The notes beneath the pieces were generated by a model. That model saw nothing but the letters and a program-made list of their open reading frames with translations, ran no database searches and was not told the origin of the DNA. From Eublepharis macularius (taxonomy: Eukaryota > Chordata > Lepidosauria > Squamata > Eublepharidae), in assembly GCF_028583425.1 (NCBI RefSeq), contig NC_072790.1, forward strand, positions 62,582,052 through 62,646,051: a DNA stretch of 64,000 bases, given 5' to 3'. Of this stretch, positions 36,395 through 45,931 are shown piece by piece; the first letter of the stretch is position 1; the number at the start of each line of letters is the position of its first letter. A program made the position numbers and the translations under genes.

Positions 36395-36655
36395 CATTGC
36401 TTTAAGTATGATCCTGTTGGATAGTTCCTATATTGTTTAATATGTCAGACTTAGAATTGCTTATGCTCTATTTTAGCATATCTTCAGATCTGTATTAGAT
36501 TCTTGCAATCTTTGCAAATTGCATTAATATATCCTATTACATTGTTTATCAAAATAACTTTGTAATTGACTGTACTGACTCACACTGTGTAATTCGCCAT
36601 AAATCTCAGGGAGAAAGGTAGACTATAAATAACGTAAATAAATAAAAATAAATAA
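36395..36655 (+). mobile_element. L2-like LINE 3' end
   Basis: 'tactgtccattgctttaagtatgatcctgttggatag... ataaatctcagggagaaaggtagactataaataacgtaaataaataaa', the same family as 22740 and 50400. Confidence 0.7.
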
Positions 36656-36689
36656 TTTAAAATGTATGAACAAAGAAGAAGAACATGCT

Positions 36690-36895
36690 ATCATCTTAAC
36701 CAACTCATGGTGAACCCATCCACCGGGCATTCTTAGCAAGAGGCAAACAGAGGTGGTTTGCCAATGCCTTCCTCTGCATAGTAACCCAGGTCTTTCTTGG
36801 TGATCTCACATCCAAGTACTAAGCATGGCCAGCCCTGCTTATTTTCTAAGCTCTAATGAGCTCAAGCTAAACTAGGCTATTCAGGCTGCTATATT
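36690..36895 (-). mobile_element. 5S-rRNA-headed SINE, minus-strand copy
   Basis: The reverse complement of the 4192/33752 family: 'gaggtggtttgccaatgccttcctctgca', then 'ggtgatctcacatccaagtactaagcatggccagccctgctta'. Confidence 0.75.
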
Positions 36896-37073
36896 AACTA
36901 AAACAACCATCAAAACATTTTGGACATATCTGTTTCTTCACCACAGGGAATCTTGGAATCTTTGCTCCTGCAATGTGATTGTTATAATCTTATCATTACA
37001 TTACTAACAACAGGAGCAAATATATCTGAAATCTAATCAGTCAATCTATTCTTATAGCAGGACTGCTATATTG

Positions 37074-37092
37074 GGCCGATTCCAGATGGGCA
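37074..37092 (+). repeat. Harbinger left TIR
   Basis: GGCCGATTCCAGATGGGCA, preceded by target duplication TTG. Similarity between the two ends fades right after base 19. Confidence 0.95.
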
Positions 37093-37322
37093 CTAATAAA
37101 GCGAGTGCTTTCGCTTTTTCGCCGTTCAAACCCGTTCACACCCGTCATATCCCGTCCCATCTTACCTGCGCTTCATGGCGCCTTGTTGCGTGATATAGGC
37201 TGCCGGTGTGAACATCCAAGTACGGGTTTGCACTGTTCTCGACGCCCCGTCACCGCTCAGAGGCCTGCCCCTTTCCCCCCCGCCGGCCGATGGCGAGGCC
37301 ATTTTTTTTTTAAAAAAACCGG

Positions 37323-37385
37323 GCGCAATTTGCGCAAGAACGGGAATGCGTTGGTCGATGTGCGAAAATGCGCACTTCGACCAAC
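37323..37385. promoter_or_regulatory. Left subterminal palindromes of the Harbinger
   Basis: GCGCAATTTGCGC (37323-37335) is a 6-bp-arm palindrome. It is followed by GTTGGTCGATGTGCG (37350-37364) and its near inverse CGCACTTCGACCAAC (37371-37385; 14 of 15 pair). They lie between the TIR and accessory gene 1. Candidate protein-binding sites or part of its promoter; function inferred from position only. Confidence 0.5.
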
Positions 37386-37725
37386 GGAACGGCAAGGAAT
37401 TTCCATTCTTGCGTTTCTCCGTGGGGCTGGAAATTTTTTTTGTTTCCCAGAAAACATTTATCGATGTTGCGAAACATCTCAAAAGGCGCACTTGTGCTTC
37501 TTCACCTCTGCCATTACGGCCCACACGCGTTTTTAGTGCTGCCGCCATTTTGTTCCTCTCAAAGAATCCCGCCACGCCACGTATTGTCGACCTTTGACCT
37601 GAACTCCCTTGCGCGCTGATTTGAGGAGCTTTGATGGGCCCCATCCTGGGGACGAGAGAATTCCCAACTCGCAAGCACAGCAGCCAACGCAGGTGTTTGT
37701 TGCATACGCGGGTATTTGGAGCAGC

Positions 37726-40205
37726 ATGGCTAGCGGGGGGGCAGTTGCTGGGAAGCGGGGAGTATCCTGGCGACATAGAGAGATTATGGATCTCCTACAC
37801 TTCTGGGGTGAGGAGAAGATCCAGGAAGCTCTGAGAAACACCCACAGGAACTTGGACTACTTCGAGAAAATCTCGAGGCAGATGGCTGAGCGGGGCCACA
37901 AGCGGTCGGCTACAGAGTGCCGCTCGAAGACCAAAAACATGCGCCTGGAGTACAAGAAGGTGATGGCACACAACGGTCGATCTGGGAACGCGCCTACAAC
38001 CTGCCCCTACTTCAGGGAGCTCGACAGCATTCTGAGGGGGGATGCGAGTGTTAACCCAAAGCGGCTTGCAAGAAGTATTGTGCTGGAGGTGGAGGGCAGG
38101 ACGAGGCCAGACCCGCTGGACCTTCTGGAGGGCTCTGAGGAGCTTTTCAGCCATGACCTGGTCACCATCAATGCGGACCATCTTAGGACGTCGACCCCTT
38201 TCCCAAGCGGTAGGTGGGGGCGGGGTGGAGTCAGGGATGCTGTTGTGGGGGGCCATTCGGGCTTGGGGACAGGAGATCCGTTCTGACGAATGCTGGCCTC
38301 TTTCCATTAACAGGGCACATTGGCTTCGAGGAAGAAGACCTCCTGGAGCACGGGGATGATCCTGACGCGACCTTAAGTGGACTGGCAGGAACAGGTGAGG
38401 GGCCGGGTGGGGGCTACCCAAGCGGGCCTGGGCAGAGGGTGGTGTGGGCTCAGGGACACAGGCACTCTGTAGGGCGGGCCAGACTCTCCCCTCCCCAGGC
38501 CATGCCGTGATTCTCTGGTGCTGCATGGCTCTCTTCCTGGCAGCCATGACTGAACCCCCCCCCCCCCGCCCTGGGCACAGGCCAGGCCCCCCCCCCCGGC
38601 CAAACCGTGATTCTCTGGCCCACTGCCCCTGAGAGAATCCCCTGCAAGCGCTGCCCAGGCTGGCCTGGGCAGAGGGTGGTGTGGGCTCAGGGACACAGGC
38701 ACTCTGTAGGGCGGGCCAGACTCTCCCCTCCCCAGGCCATGCCGTGATTCTCTGGTGCTGCATGGCTCTCTTCCTGGCAGCCATGACTAAACCCCCCCCC
38801 CCGCCCTGGGCACAGGCCAGGCCCCCCTCAGCCAAACCGTGATTCTCTGGCCCACTGCCCCTGAGAGAATCCCCTGCAAGCGCCTGGGCAGAGGGTGGTG
38901 TGGGCTCAGGGACACAGGCACTCTGTAGGGCGGGCCAGACTCTCCCCTCCCCAGGCCATGCCGTGATTCTCTGGTGCTGCATGGCTCTCTTCCTGGCAGC
39001 CATGACTGAACCCCCCCTGCCCTGGGCACAGGCCAGGCCCCCCCCTGGCCAAACCGTGATTCTCTGGCCCACTGCCCCTGAGAGAATCCCCTGCAAGCGC
39101 TGCCCAGGCTGGCCTGGGCAGAGGGTGGTGTGGGCTCAGGGACACAGGCACTCTGTAGGGCGGGCCAGACTCTCCCCTCCCCAGGCCATGCCGTGATTCT
39201 CTGGTGCTGCATGGATCTCTTCCTGGCAGCCATGACTGAACCCACCCCCCGCCCTGGGCACAGGCCAGGCCCCCCCCAGCCAAACCATGATTCTCTGGCC
39301 CACTGCCCCTGAGAGAATCCCCTGCAAGCGCTGCCCAGGCTGGCCTGGGCAGAGGGTGGTGTGGGCTCATGGACACAGGCACTCTGTAGGGCGGGCACTC
39401 TGTGGGGCAGCCATTGTAGTATTTCCCTAGTCCGCTGATAATTTTGCCTTCTGCGCAGATGAGACCGAGGCGGGCACTGCCAGCGGTGCAGAGGACACTT
39501 CTGGAAAGGAGAACAGCCCACCCTCCCCGAGCAGCGGCTCACCAGGTACCCCAGTGACCCCCATTGTGAGGCTGGGCCTTGGAGGCATCAGTCCCTACGG
39601 CTGGCCGACCAAGGTCTGTGCCTCCCCCCCCAGACTGGGAAATGGGGAGGCCTCGACTTGATTGGTGCCTTGACCTTGCTGCTGTTCTCTCCCCTTCAGG
39701 AGGCCTTCCCGCTGCCGCTGCCCAGCTGTCCCCTGGCACACGTCTTTCCGCAATCAGGCACCGTAAGCGGAGGACCCAGGGAAGCACCGAGGTGGCCGAG
39801 AAAATGATGAGCCAGGCAGCCGATCTGCACCGCGAGGAGATTGCCGAGCGGAGGAGGGAGCAGTCCGAGGCTCAGATGTGGCGGGCTGAGTTCATGGAGG
39901 CCACTCGTCAGGAGCAGGCAATGTTCCAGAGCGCTTGGAACCAGAACCTGGAAGTGATGCGTGCAGCCGTCAGCACGCTGCAAACACTTGGAGAGGCCAT
40001 GCTCCAGCAACAGGAACCGGTGGCGCCCGCTCCAGAAAGGCCACCCCTTGTACCGGTAGTGACCAACACCCAGCCTGCGACGCCAGCTCAGGGAGAATTA
40101 GACGAGGGAACAATCAGCCAGCCTCCTGCCCCTCCTCCTCAGCCGAGGCAAGGTGTGCCAAGACGCTTGTGTGTTGGCAGGTCCAGGGATCGCCTCACCT
40201 TGTAG
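37726..40205 (+). CDS. Harbinger accessory protein 1: Myb/SANT-like (trihelix) plus coiled coil, 4 exons
   Basis: Exons 37726-38209, 38314-38394, 39459-39545 and 39700-40205, all with GT-AG introns in phase 1; spliced length 1158 nt, 385 aa. Residues about 13-95 form a Myb/SANT-like (Myb_DNA-bind_4) domain: W-R-H-R-E-I at the first helix, H-K-R-S-A-T-E-C-R-S-K in the third, ending C-P-Y-F-R-E-L. A linker rich in acidic, Ser and Pro residues follows. The last exon has an Arg/Glu/Gln-rich helical region (AEKMMSQAADLHREE to AMLQQQ) that looks like a coiled coil, then a Pro-rich tail. The ATG at 37726 has a good context (gcagcATGG); an in-frame ATG at 37609 would add 39 residues. In known Harbingers a Myb-like protein is needed with the transposase for nuclear import and end recognition; that role is inferred. 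No host-gene orthologue is claimed. The 3' end faces accessory gene 2, with 155 bp between the stops. Confidence 0.82.
38431..39415. repeat. GC-rich minisatellite in intron 2 of accessory gene 1
   Basis: Unit starts GGCAGAGGGTGGTGTGGGCT at 38431, 38668, 38887, 39117 and 39348, giving periods of 237, 219, 230 and 231 bp and about 4.2 copies. The 219-bp spacing lacks an 18-bp 'ctgcccaggctggcctgg' stretch; other length change is in C runs. Copies are nearly identical. Each unit includes GATTCTCT...AGAGAATC, an 8-bp-arm hairpin. Because the repeat lacks stops on the minus strand it creates ORFs of up to 433 codons, which I reject as genes. Confidence 0.95.
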
Positions 40206-40294
40206 GCGCCCTTCTCAAAAGCATGAATTCCCACTCCCGGCTCCCACCAAAGCACCAAAACAGGGACAATGAGGCGTTCAACAAACCCAAAAAC

Positions 40295-40300
40295 TTTACT
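40295..40300 (-). promoter_or_regulatory. Candidate poly(A) signal of accessory gene 2
   Basis: AGTAAA on the minus strand, about 60 nt past the stop at 40361-40363. A known variant hexamer; no AATAAA is nearer. Confidence 0.35.
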
Positions 40301-40360
40301 TTTCAACAAATAAGTGCTGCAACAGGCATCGAATGGAAACACCCCCCCCCCCCCGTCATC

Positions 40361-43004
40361 TCACTGCTCCCTTGCAGTCGACTGCTGTGCGGACAACTGC
40401 TGCTCCAGTGCCCGAACACGCCTCTCAAGCGCCCTGTGCTTCCTTCCCTGGTAGAGGAGCAGGCGCTCCACGGTGTCAAGTCTGCTCTGCACATTGTTCA
40501 CTGGAAAAAAACCAAGCAGATGATGAACACCTCGGCCTCACCACACTCCCGCCCGAACCCGAAGCCCGACTCACTCACGGGTGTTCATGATTCGGCCCTC
40601 CAGTGCCTCAATGGCGTTCAGGACATTGTCCGTCCCCTGTAGGTTGCTCGCTGGTGGCCCTGACATACCGCTGGTAGAGGGGCCTTCATGGGGCGCGCTT
40701 GTTGGTGGAGCCTCGCCAACGCTAGACACTGTGAACAAATTGGGGCTGGTCATAAGTGTGCAGTCAAAGCATGGGATGACCCGTCGGTTGAGAATTCATG
40801 CAATTTTGATCTGGTTAGAGTTATGCTGTTTGGTTTGAAGTCATGTTTGGTTAACAGTTATGAGGTTCAAGGGTTTGGCGGTGCCCGGGTGGCCCCCGCC
40901 CGTGGCCTGTGACTCTGGAAGTTGTCCTTCAAATGTTGGGTGTTCAACCAATAAAGTTATATTGATCGGTGAGACACATACTGCCTGTTCATTGAGTGGC
41001 GGATGCACGTCAGGCCTGCACGTACCTTGGGGCTGCTCGGCCGGTGGCTCTGGTGGTGCCTCCACCACAGGTCGGCGCAGCCGGCTCTGTTGTGGCCCAC
41101 GCCTGCCGCCAGGGTCTTCCCCCAGAGCTGCCTCCCGAATGGCCAGGTCTCTCCCCATCCCAGCATCTGCAATACAGTAGGACACAACACACCGCAGGAG
41201 TTAATCTTTCCGATGTTGGCAGTCCAGCCGACACCGCTCGCTGTGCAGGTGTGCCCACTCATGCCAGCGCATGGAGTGGCGCATGTCCTGAGCTCCCCAG
41301 GGGTTTCCAGAAGCGGCCTCCAGTGGCTGCTGTTGTGCCCACGCCAGCACCTACCTTGGGGCTGCTCGGCCGGTGGCTCTGGTGGTGCCTCCAATCCCTC
41401 GGGCACACCCTCCTCTTGCTCCTCGACAGCAGGTGGGGAAAGTTCCTCCCACACAGGCCTCGCTTCCTCTACTTCCTCCTCTTCCTCCTCGCGCACCTGT
41501 GGCCTTGCGCGCTCTATCCCCCTCAGGACTGCTGCAAGTGCAATGGGCGGCGAGGTGGTTACTCTTGCCAGCCATCTCTGTGGGCATGGGAGATCAGAGG
41601 GGTGCGTGTGTGCCCACCAATATATTGCCCACAGACTGTGCACAATTGCCCTTGGAACGAGAGGTCCATCACGTCTTACACGGTGGGATCAGCTTTGGCC
41701 GTGGTGGAGGGTCGGGGCACAGGTTGGAGATGGAGTTGTCAACCCTATGCAGGCCAGCGTGTATGTTTTTCCTTGTAAGGCTAATGGATGGCTTCTGGGG
41801 CCTTTAACTTATGAGTGCTTTGGTGCAACATTCACACACTATGCACTGAATGGACAATGCAAGAATAGCAATCTCAAGCCACACTGACACCACCTATAAT
41901 GGACCCTTACAAACTTTGGTCCTTGTCGTGGCGGACTAGTAGTGAGGTGTGGACACGGTGAGATATAAATGCGGAGATATGTTCCTGACCACATTTTTAG
42001 TTGCATGGGAGTGCTCTTCCACGTTATACAGTGGATTCAAGCAGCTTCTCTGCTTGCAGAAAAAGGGAGACTGGGTCATTTTTGAACACAAAAATGGGTA
42101 TGCAGGGGATTCTGCAGCCATGTGGCATGGCCACTGTTGGATGTAAGGGAATTGGGTGAGACTGGGGGAGGGGGCTGGAACTGGCTGGATTCAACCCAAT
42201 ATTCTTTTCATGGGGATGTGGCCTCGAAGGTCGGGGCAGTTCTCACGCAAGATGCCACCCCTGGCCAGAGAGCCCAGTCTTTTGTGACTTCCCGGGAACA
42301 GTGGTAACATGGTGGGCTAAAACCAGCATTTTCAGTAGTCCATGAAATGGCCCCTCGAACAGGGAACAGTTTCGGCCTAGGGGTGGGGTGGGATGACAGG
42401 TGTGGCATCACACCTTGAAGTCTGGGTGCAGTGTGCATCCAACGTGCCACTCCCAGCCACACCAGCCTGTCTGTTTTCACCCATGGGAAACACTGCCAAA
42501 AGGGGGTGGGTGGTGGCACCATCTTATGGAGGCCCGTTGTGAGATAGGCTCGTGCCTTGGTGGAGGTCGGGAGGGGTTGGTGACATTTCGCTAGCGCAAT
42601 GATACGCACAGCCACACAAGCCTCTCCTTTCCCCAGGCCTTGCACGCCCCCACATCTTGCTTACCGGTGTGTCTCCGGTCCTCCCAACTCGGCCGGCCCG
42701 CCTGCTGCCAAAGGCGCCGCATCTGCGCAAAGTAGGGCGGCCGCGCAGTCATCCGAGGGATCCCCTGCCACTGTTCCAGGGCCCCGAAAAAGTCCGCCTT
42801 GATCCGCTTGAATTTTGAGCGGCATTGGTCCGCGGATCGAGGGTAACCCCTCGCGCCAAGCTGTCTGGCGACCCTGGAGAAGAGGCTTTTTGTGGGAAGG
42901 TGGCTGCTGCACATGATACGAGCCGCCTTGCCACTCTCCAGAAGCAGGTCAAGGAGCGCCTCAACCTCCCGGTCTTTCCAGAAGCGCCCCTTGCTCGCCG
43001 CCAT
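40361..43004 (-). CDS. Harbinger accessory protein 2: second Myb/SANT-like protein with coiled coil, 5 exons
   Basis: Exons, in order on the minus strand: 43004-42665, 41531-41355, 41166-41026, 40728-40579, 40500-40361. All introns are GT-AG and phase 1; spliced length 948 nt, 315 aa, TGA at 40363-40361. Residues about 6-105 are a Myb/SANT-like domain (F-W-K-D-R-E-V-E-A-L-L, then R-G-Y-P-R-S-A-D-Q-C-R-S-K-F, then P-P-Y-F-A-Q-M), clearly paralogous to accessory protein 1. Exons 2 and 3 encode acidic and Pro-rich linkers, both ending in the same A-P-P-E-P-P-A-E-Q-P-Q-G. The last two exons encode a Leu heptad-like helix (LNAIEALEGRIMNTLNNVQSR... LEQQL), a probable coiled coil for oligomerisation. 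The chosen ATG has an A at -3 and G at +4 context; an upstream in-frame ATG at 43058 would add 18 residues. Function inferred: DNA binding or partner of the transposase. Confidence 0.8.
40950..40955 (+). promoter_or_regulatory. Candidate poly(A) signal of accessory gene 1
   Basis: AATAAA on the plus strand, 745 nt past the stop at 40203-40205, lying in an intron of the convergent gene 2. It is the first canonical signal. If used, the two transcripts overlap in antisense. Confidence 0.3.
41532..42664 (-). other. First intron of accessory gene 2
   Basis: 1133-bp intron with GTAAGC donor (42664-42659) and TTGCAG acceptor (41537-41532). Long plus-strand ORFs overlapping 41003-41887 have no recognisable domain and overlap these antisense exons; they are shadows. 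Confidence 0.7.
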
Positions 43005-43059
43005 TTTTGCTCTGGCTTTTGCGGGGCTGCGTAAATGCGCGGGAACGCTACTGAGCATG

Positions 43060-43920
43060 CCCGAAATTCAAACTGCTTTTTGCTAGGAGGCCTGCGATTG
43101 GACAGTTGAGAGCGGCCATTTTAGGGTTTGCAGAAGGACTGGCTCTCATTTTGCACCTTTTCGCACCGGCGAACATATATTAGCACAACCAACCCTGCAC
43201 AATTCGACCACATTCTTTTATCCCAAAACTGCTTCTTGTCCGATAACGCCATACAGCAAACAAAGATATCGTGCAGGCACCGGATTGCCCTCTACGCCAC
43301 AGGCGGGGGGGGGGTTATTATGCGGAGATCGAACGCCGCCATCTCACGGGGAGCGGAAATGATCCGGCGCCATTTTGTGGCTTATCGAAGTGGCGAAAAT
43401 CAGGCGGCACACGGCCATCCCTGCAGAACCCATACACACTCTTTTAATGTTAACAGTTGGTTGTCTCACATTACCGTTCGGCCAACCCACACATCATGCA
43501 ATCGACACCCTCCATCCTGCGATCAGGGGGGTAGAACACCTTTCGCCAATGCTGAAACTTTGTTCAGACATGTAGCGGGGTCGAAACGTGCCACTGGCAT
43601 TGACCACATTTTCGTATCTGCGCAAATGCGTCAGCCCAACAGCCCCACAATATACGACCGCCCACCACTCCTCTGAACTCAAAAGTCGCAGGAGCCGCAA
43701 ATATTCTCCCGCACGCTTAACAACACCAAACAAGACCGCTTCCCCCCTAGTCTGTGCGAATAATACAATTGCATGAGATGGATAAAATGCCCCCCCCTTT
43801 TCCCGCTTCAGAAACGATCCCCGCAACGGGGCCCCCTTCCAACCCCCAGAATGCCGCTGCCCACACACGCTCAGTTGGTCACTGGTAATAACTGCGAGGC
43901 CACCATCATTTCATAAATCA
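43060..43920. other. Spacer between accessory gene 2 and the transposase gene
   Basis: It should hold the promoter of accessory gene 2 (transcribed leftward) and the 3' UTR of the transposase gene. A 182-codon plus-strand frame (43128-43676) has no domain I know. No TATA box is obvious. Confidence 0.5.
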
Positions 43921-43924
43921 AATC

Positions 43925-43930
43925 TTTATT
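43925..43930 (-). promoter_or_regulatory. Poly(A) signal of the Harbinger transposase gene
   Basis: AATAAA on the minus strand, 78 nt past the transposase stop at 44010-44008. Confidence 0.65.
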
Positions 43931-44007
43931 GTCACCAAAGAGTCTGCATTGCAAAAGATACCGTTGCTGGTCACGCATTCCCGGGGCCCACAAGGAAAAC
44001 CAGAGCA

Positions 44008-45516
44008 TCACCGCCTGTCCCTTGCATACATGAATGCCGCCATCGCATCACGGACCTCCTTCCCCTCCTCCAACACTCCCCGGTCGTTCTCCCCGAACTC
44101 CAGACCATCGCCGGGCATTGTCAAAGGTGTGGGATCCCGCAATGAACCCAGCACGCCATGGCCTTTGGCCTCACACAAATTGTGCAGGATCACGCATGCA
44201 GTCACAATTGTCACCACGTTCTCCTCTCTGGCCCTCAGTCGATGCAGGAGACATTGCCAGCGCCCCTTCAGACGTCCGAAACTGCATTCCACCTTATTCC
44301 TAGCCCGTGCCAGGCACCGGTCAAAGTACTTCTGCTGTTGCGTGATGGCGAATTTCCCATAAGGCTTCATAAGCCATCGCCGCATTGGATACGCACCGTC
44401 AGTGATCATCAGTGGTGGCACAGATACACCGTTCACAGTCAGGGTCGGATTTCCCGGGACAAAAACGCCAGTGTCCATTGCCGCACAGATGGCCGAGTTG
44501 CGGAAGACAAAGGCATCGTGATTCTTGCCACTCCAGCCCACCTCCGCGTCCACAAAACGTCCGGTGTGGTCGACTGTCCCCTGGAGCAAGATGGAAGAGA
44601 AGTTCTTGCGATTTCCATATTGGTCCGGCCTCCCCCGGGGCTGACCGATGCGAATGTGAGTTCCATCTATCGCCCCGACACAGTGGGGGAACCCCAGCGC
44701 GGAATACTCATCCATGATCTGAAACGCAAGGAAAAGAGGATCAGTCTAGACCCCGAGTCGGCCACGCACGACATGACCAAACCACACACACCCAAAAAAT
44801 CACTGCGGGCATGGACTGGCCAATCATTGTTGCGATGGCTCGAAATTCTAAATATCGCTACTGCGCAAATACAGATAAAAATAAAAAAGATTTCATTAGG
44901 GAACAGCCTACTTGGCAATGACACTCACCTTTCCGACCTCCTCCCCGAGGCAAACCAGCTTGGAGAGCAGCTTCTTCTCAATGGCGAAGCAGACCTCCAG
45001 CACAGCATCCGAAACAGTCGATAACCCCAAACCGAAGTTGTCCCCCGCAACGCGGTAACATGCGCCAGTGGCAAGGCACCATACTGCCACGGCCACCCTC
45101 TTCTCCACGGAGACGGGCTCCCGCATGTTGGTACTCTGCCGTTCCAAGGTTGGTCGAAGCACACCCACAAGCTCCATGAAGGTCCCCCTGCTCATTCTGA
45201 AGCACTGGATCCAATGTTGGTCGTCCCAAACACGCAACACTATGCGCTCCCACCAGTCCCAGCTGCGGGGATAGACCCAACAGTCCCGCGGTTCTCTAAT
45301 GTGCGCAAGTGCATACCACCGCTGGTGAAGCCGATATCTTCGCAAAGCGGCCCTTCGAGCGGTTCTGGCCGGGTTGCCACAATGAAAAAGTAGTGTGGCA
45401 GCCCTTCTTCTCCGCATAATGTGCAACAGATGCGCTTGGCACAGCGCCGTCGAGCTCTGGAGCAGGAGAATCACCAGCTGAGCCATCATGAGAAAAATTT
45501 CTCTCTCGGGCGCCAT
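44008..45516 (-). CDS. PIF/Harbinger DDE transposase, 2 exons, intact
   Basis: Exon 1 is 45516-44929 (196 codons) and exon 2 is 44718-44008 (236 codons plus stop). The 210-bp intron has a GTGAGT donor and TTTCAG acceptor and is phase 0; joined protein 432 aa, about the usual size for the superfamily (HARBI1-like). The N-terminal half ends with a helix-turn-helix region (about 130-175) containing V-A-V-W-C-L-A-T-G and G-L-G-L-S-T-V-S-D. Exon 2 is the DDE_Tnp_4 domain: G-A-I-D-G-T-H-I (D214), N-H-D-A-F-V-F-R-N-S (D264), I-T-D-G-A-Y-P (D303) and R-A-R-N-K-V-E-C-S-F-G-R-L-K-G-R-W (E340). The D303-E340 spacing is 36 residues. All acidic residues are present and no stop or frameshift is seen. Reaction: excision and integration of the element with 3-bp target duplication. 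It lies nearest the right end, transcribed inward. Confidence 0.93.
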
Positions 45517-45656
45517 GTCAGCTTCTACTGCTCACGACGCACTAAGACAATGATAGAGAATCCAGAAGAGAATCGGCAACCAATACTCTTCCTAAGAACT
45601 TCGCGGGTCGAGTTGACCGGCCAATCGCCAGCCAGTTGACGTAGCGTGGTCGCAAA

Positions 45657-45674
45657 GCTGCGCAATTGCGCAGC
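45657..45674. promoter_or_regulatory. Right subterminal palindrome of the Harbinger
   Basis: GCTGCGCAATTGCGCAGC is a perfect 18-bp palindrome, 141 bp upstream of the transposase ATG and 236 bp inside the right TIR. Its core GCGCAATTGCGC recurs with one extra T at the left end (37323-37335). Candidate binding site of a Myb-like protein or the transposase; inferred from symmetry and position. Confidence 0.55.
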
Positions 45675-45909
45675 TGCGCAAAATACGTAACAAAAAAATA
45701 AAAAAAAACAAACACGGGCCAACGAGGGCCCCCGACATCAACTGTGACGGGAAAAAAGCAACCAATGCCCGGCGACTGCAGTTGCCCGTGCGAGCAGCCA
45801 GGAGCGGGACTACACGGGACTACACGGAACACGATGGGACCACACGCTGCAACGCGAAACGAAACGGATGGCCGGTAAGCGAATATAATCGCTAAAGAAA
45901 CGCGATTTC

Positions 45910-45928
45910 TGCCCATCTGGAATCGGCC
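45910..45928 (-). repeat. Harbinger right TIR
   Basis: TGCCCATCTGGAATCGGCC, exact inverse of the left TIR, followed by TTG. Confidence 0.95.
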
Positions 45929-45931
45929 TTG

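Larger units (their letters stand above)
37074..45928. mobile_element. Complete three-gene PIF/Harbinger DNA transposon
   Basis: The first 19 bp, GGCCGATTCCAGATGGGCA (37074-37092), are repeated perfectly inverted at 45910-45928. TTG flanks both ends (37071-37073 and 45929-45931), the 3-bp duplication expected of PIF/Harbinger. Inside are a Harbinger-type DDE transposase (minus) and two Myb/SANT-like proteins (one plus, one minus), all open once spliced. The element is 8855 bp, large for the superfamily, partly from the minisatellite at 38431-39415 and long introns. It is CpG-rich in an AT-rich region. Intact frames, perfect TIRs and an exact TSD argue for a recent insertion. I have no family name for it. 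Confidence 0.95.

Noticed and set aside
37162-37776. 204-codon minus-strand frame at the Harbinger left end
   Set aside because: Overlaps the subterminal palindromes and the first exon of accessory gene 1 in antisense; no domain seen.
37795-39096. 433-codon minus-strand open frame (and related frames at 38373-39542)
   Set aside because: It is built from the minisatellite units, repeats the same peptide blocks, and runs antisense to the spliced Myb-like gene. No domain is recognisable.
41003-41887. 294- and 260-codon plus-strand open frames
   Set aside because: They overlap antisense exons of accessory gene 2, have Trp/Cys/Pro-rich unstructured translations and no family match; GC-rich shadows.
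44158-45024. 288-codon plus-strand open frame
   Set aside because: Lies antisense to the Harbinger transposase, whose conserved DDE motifs fix the real coding strand.
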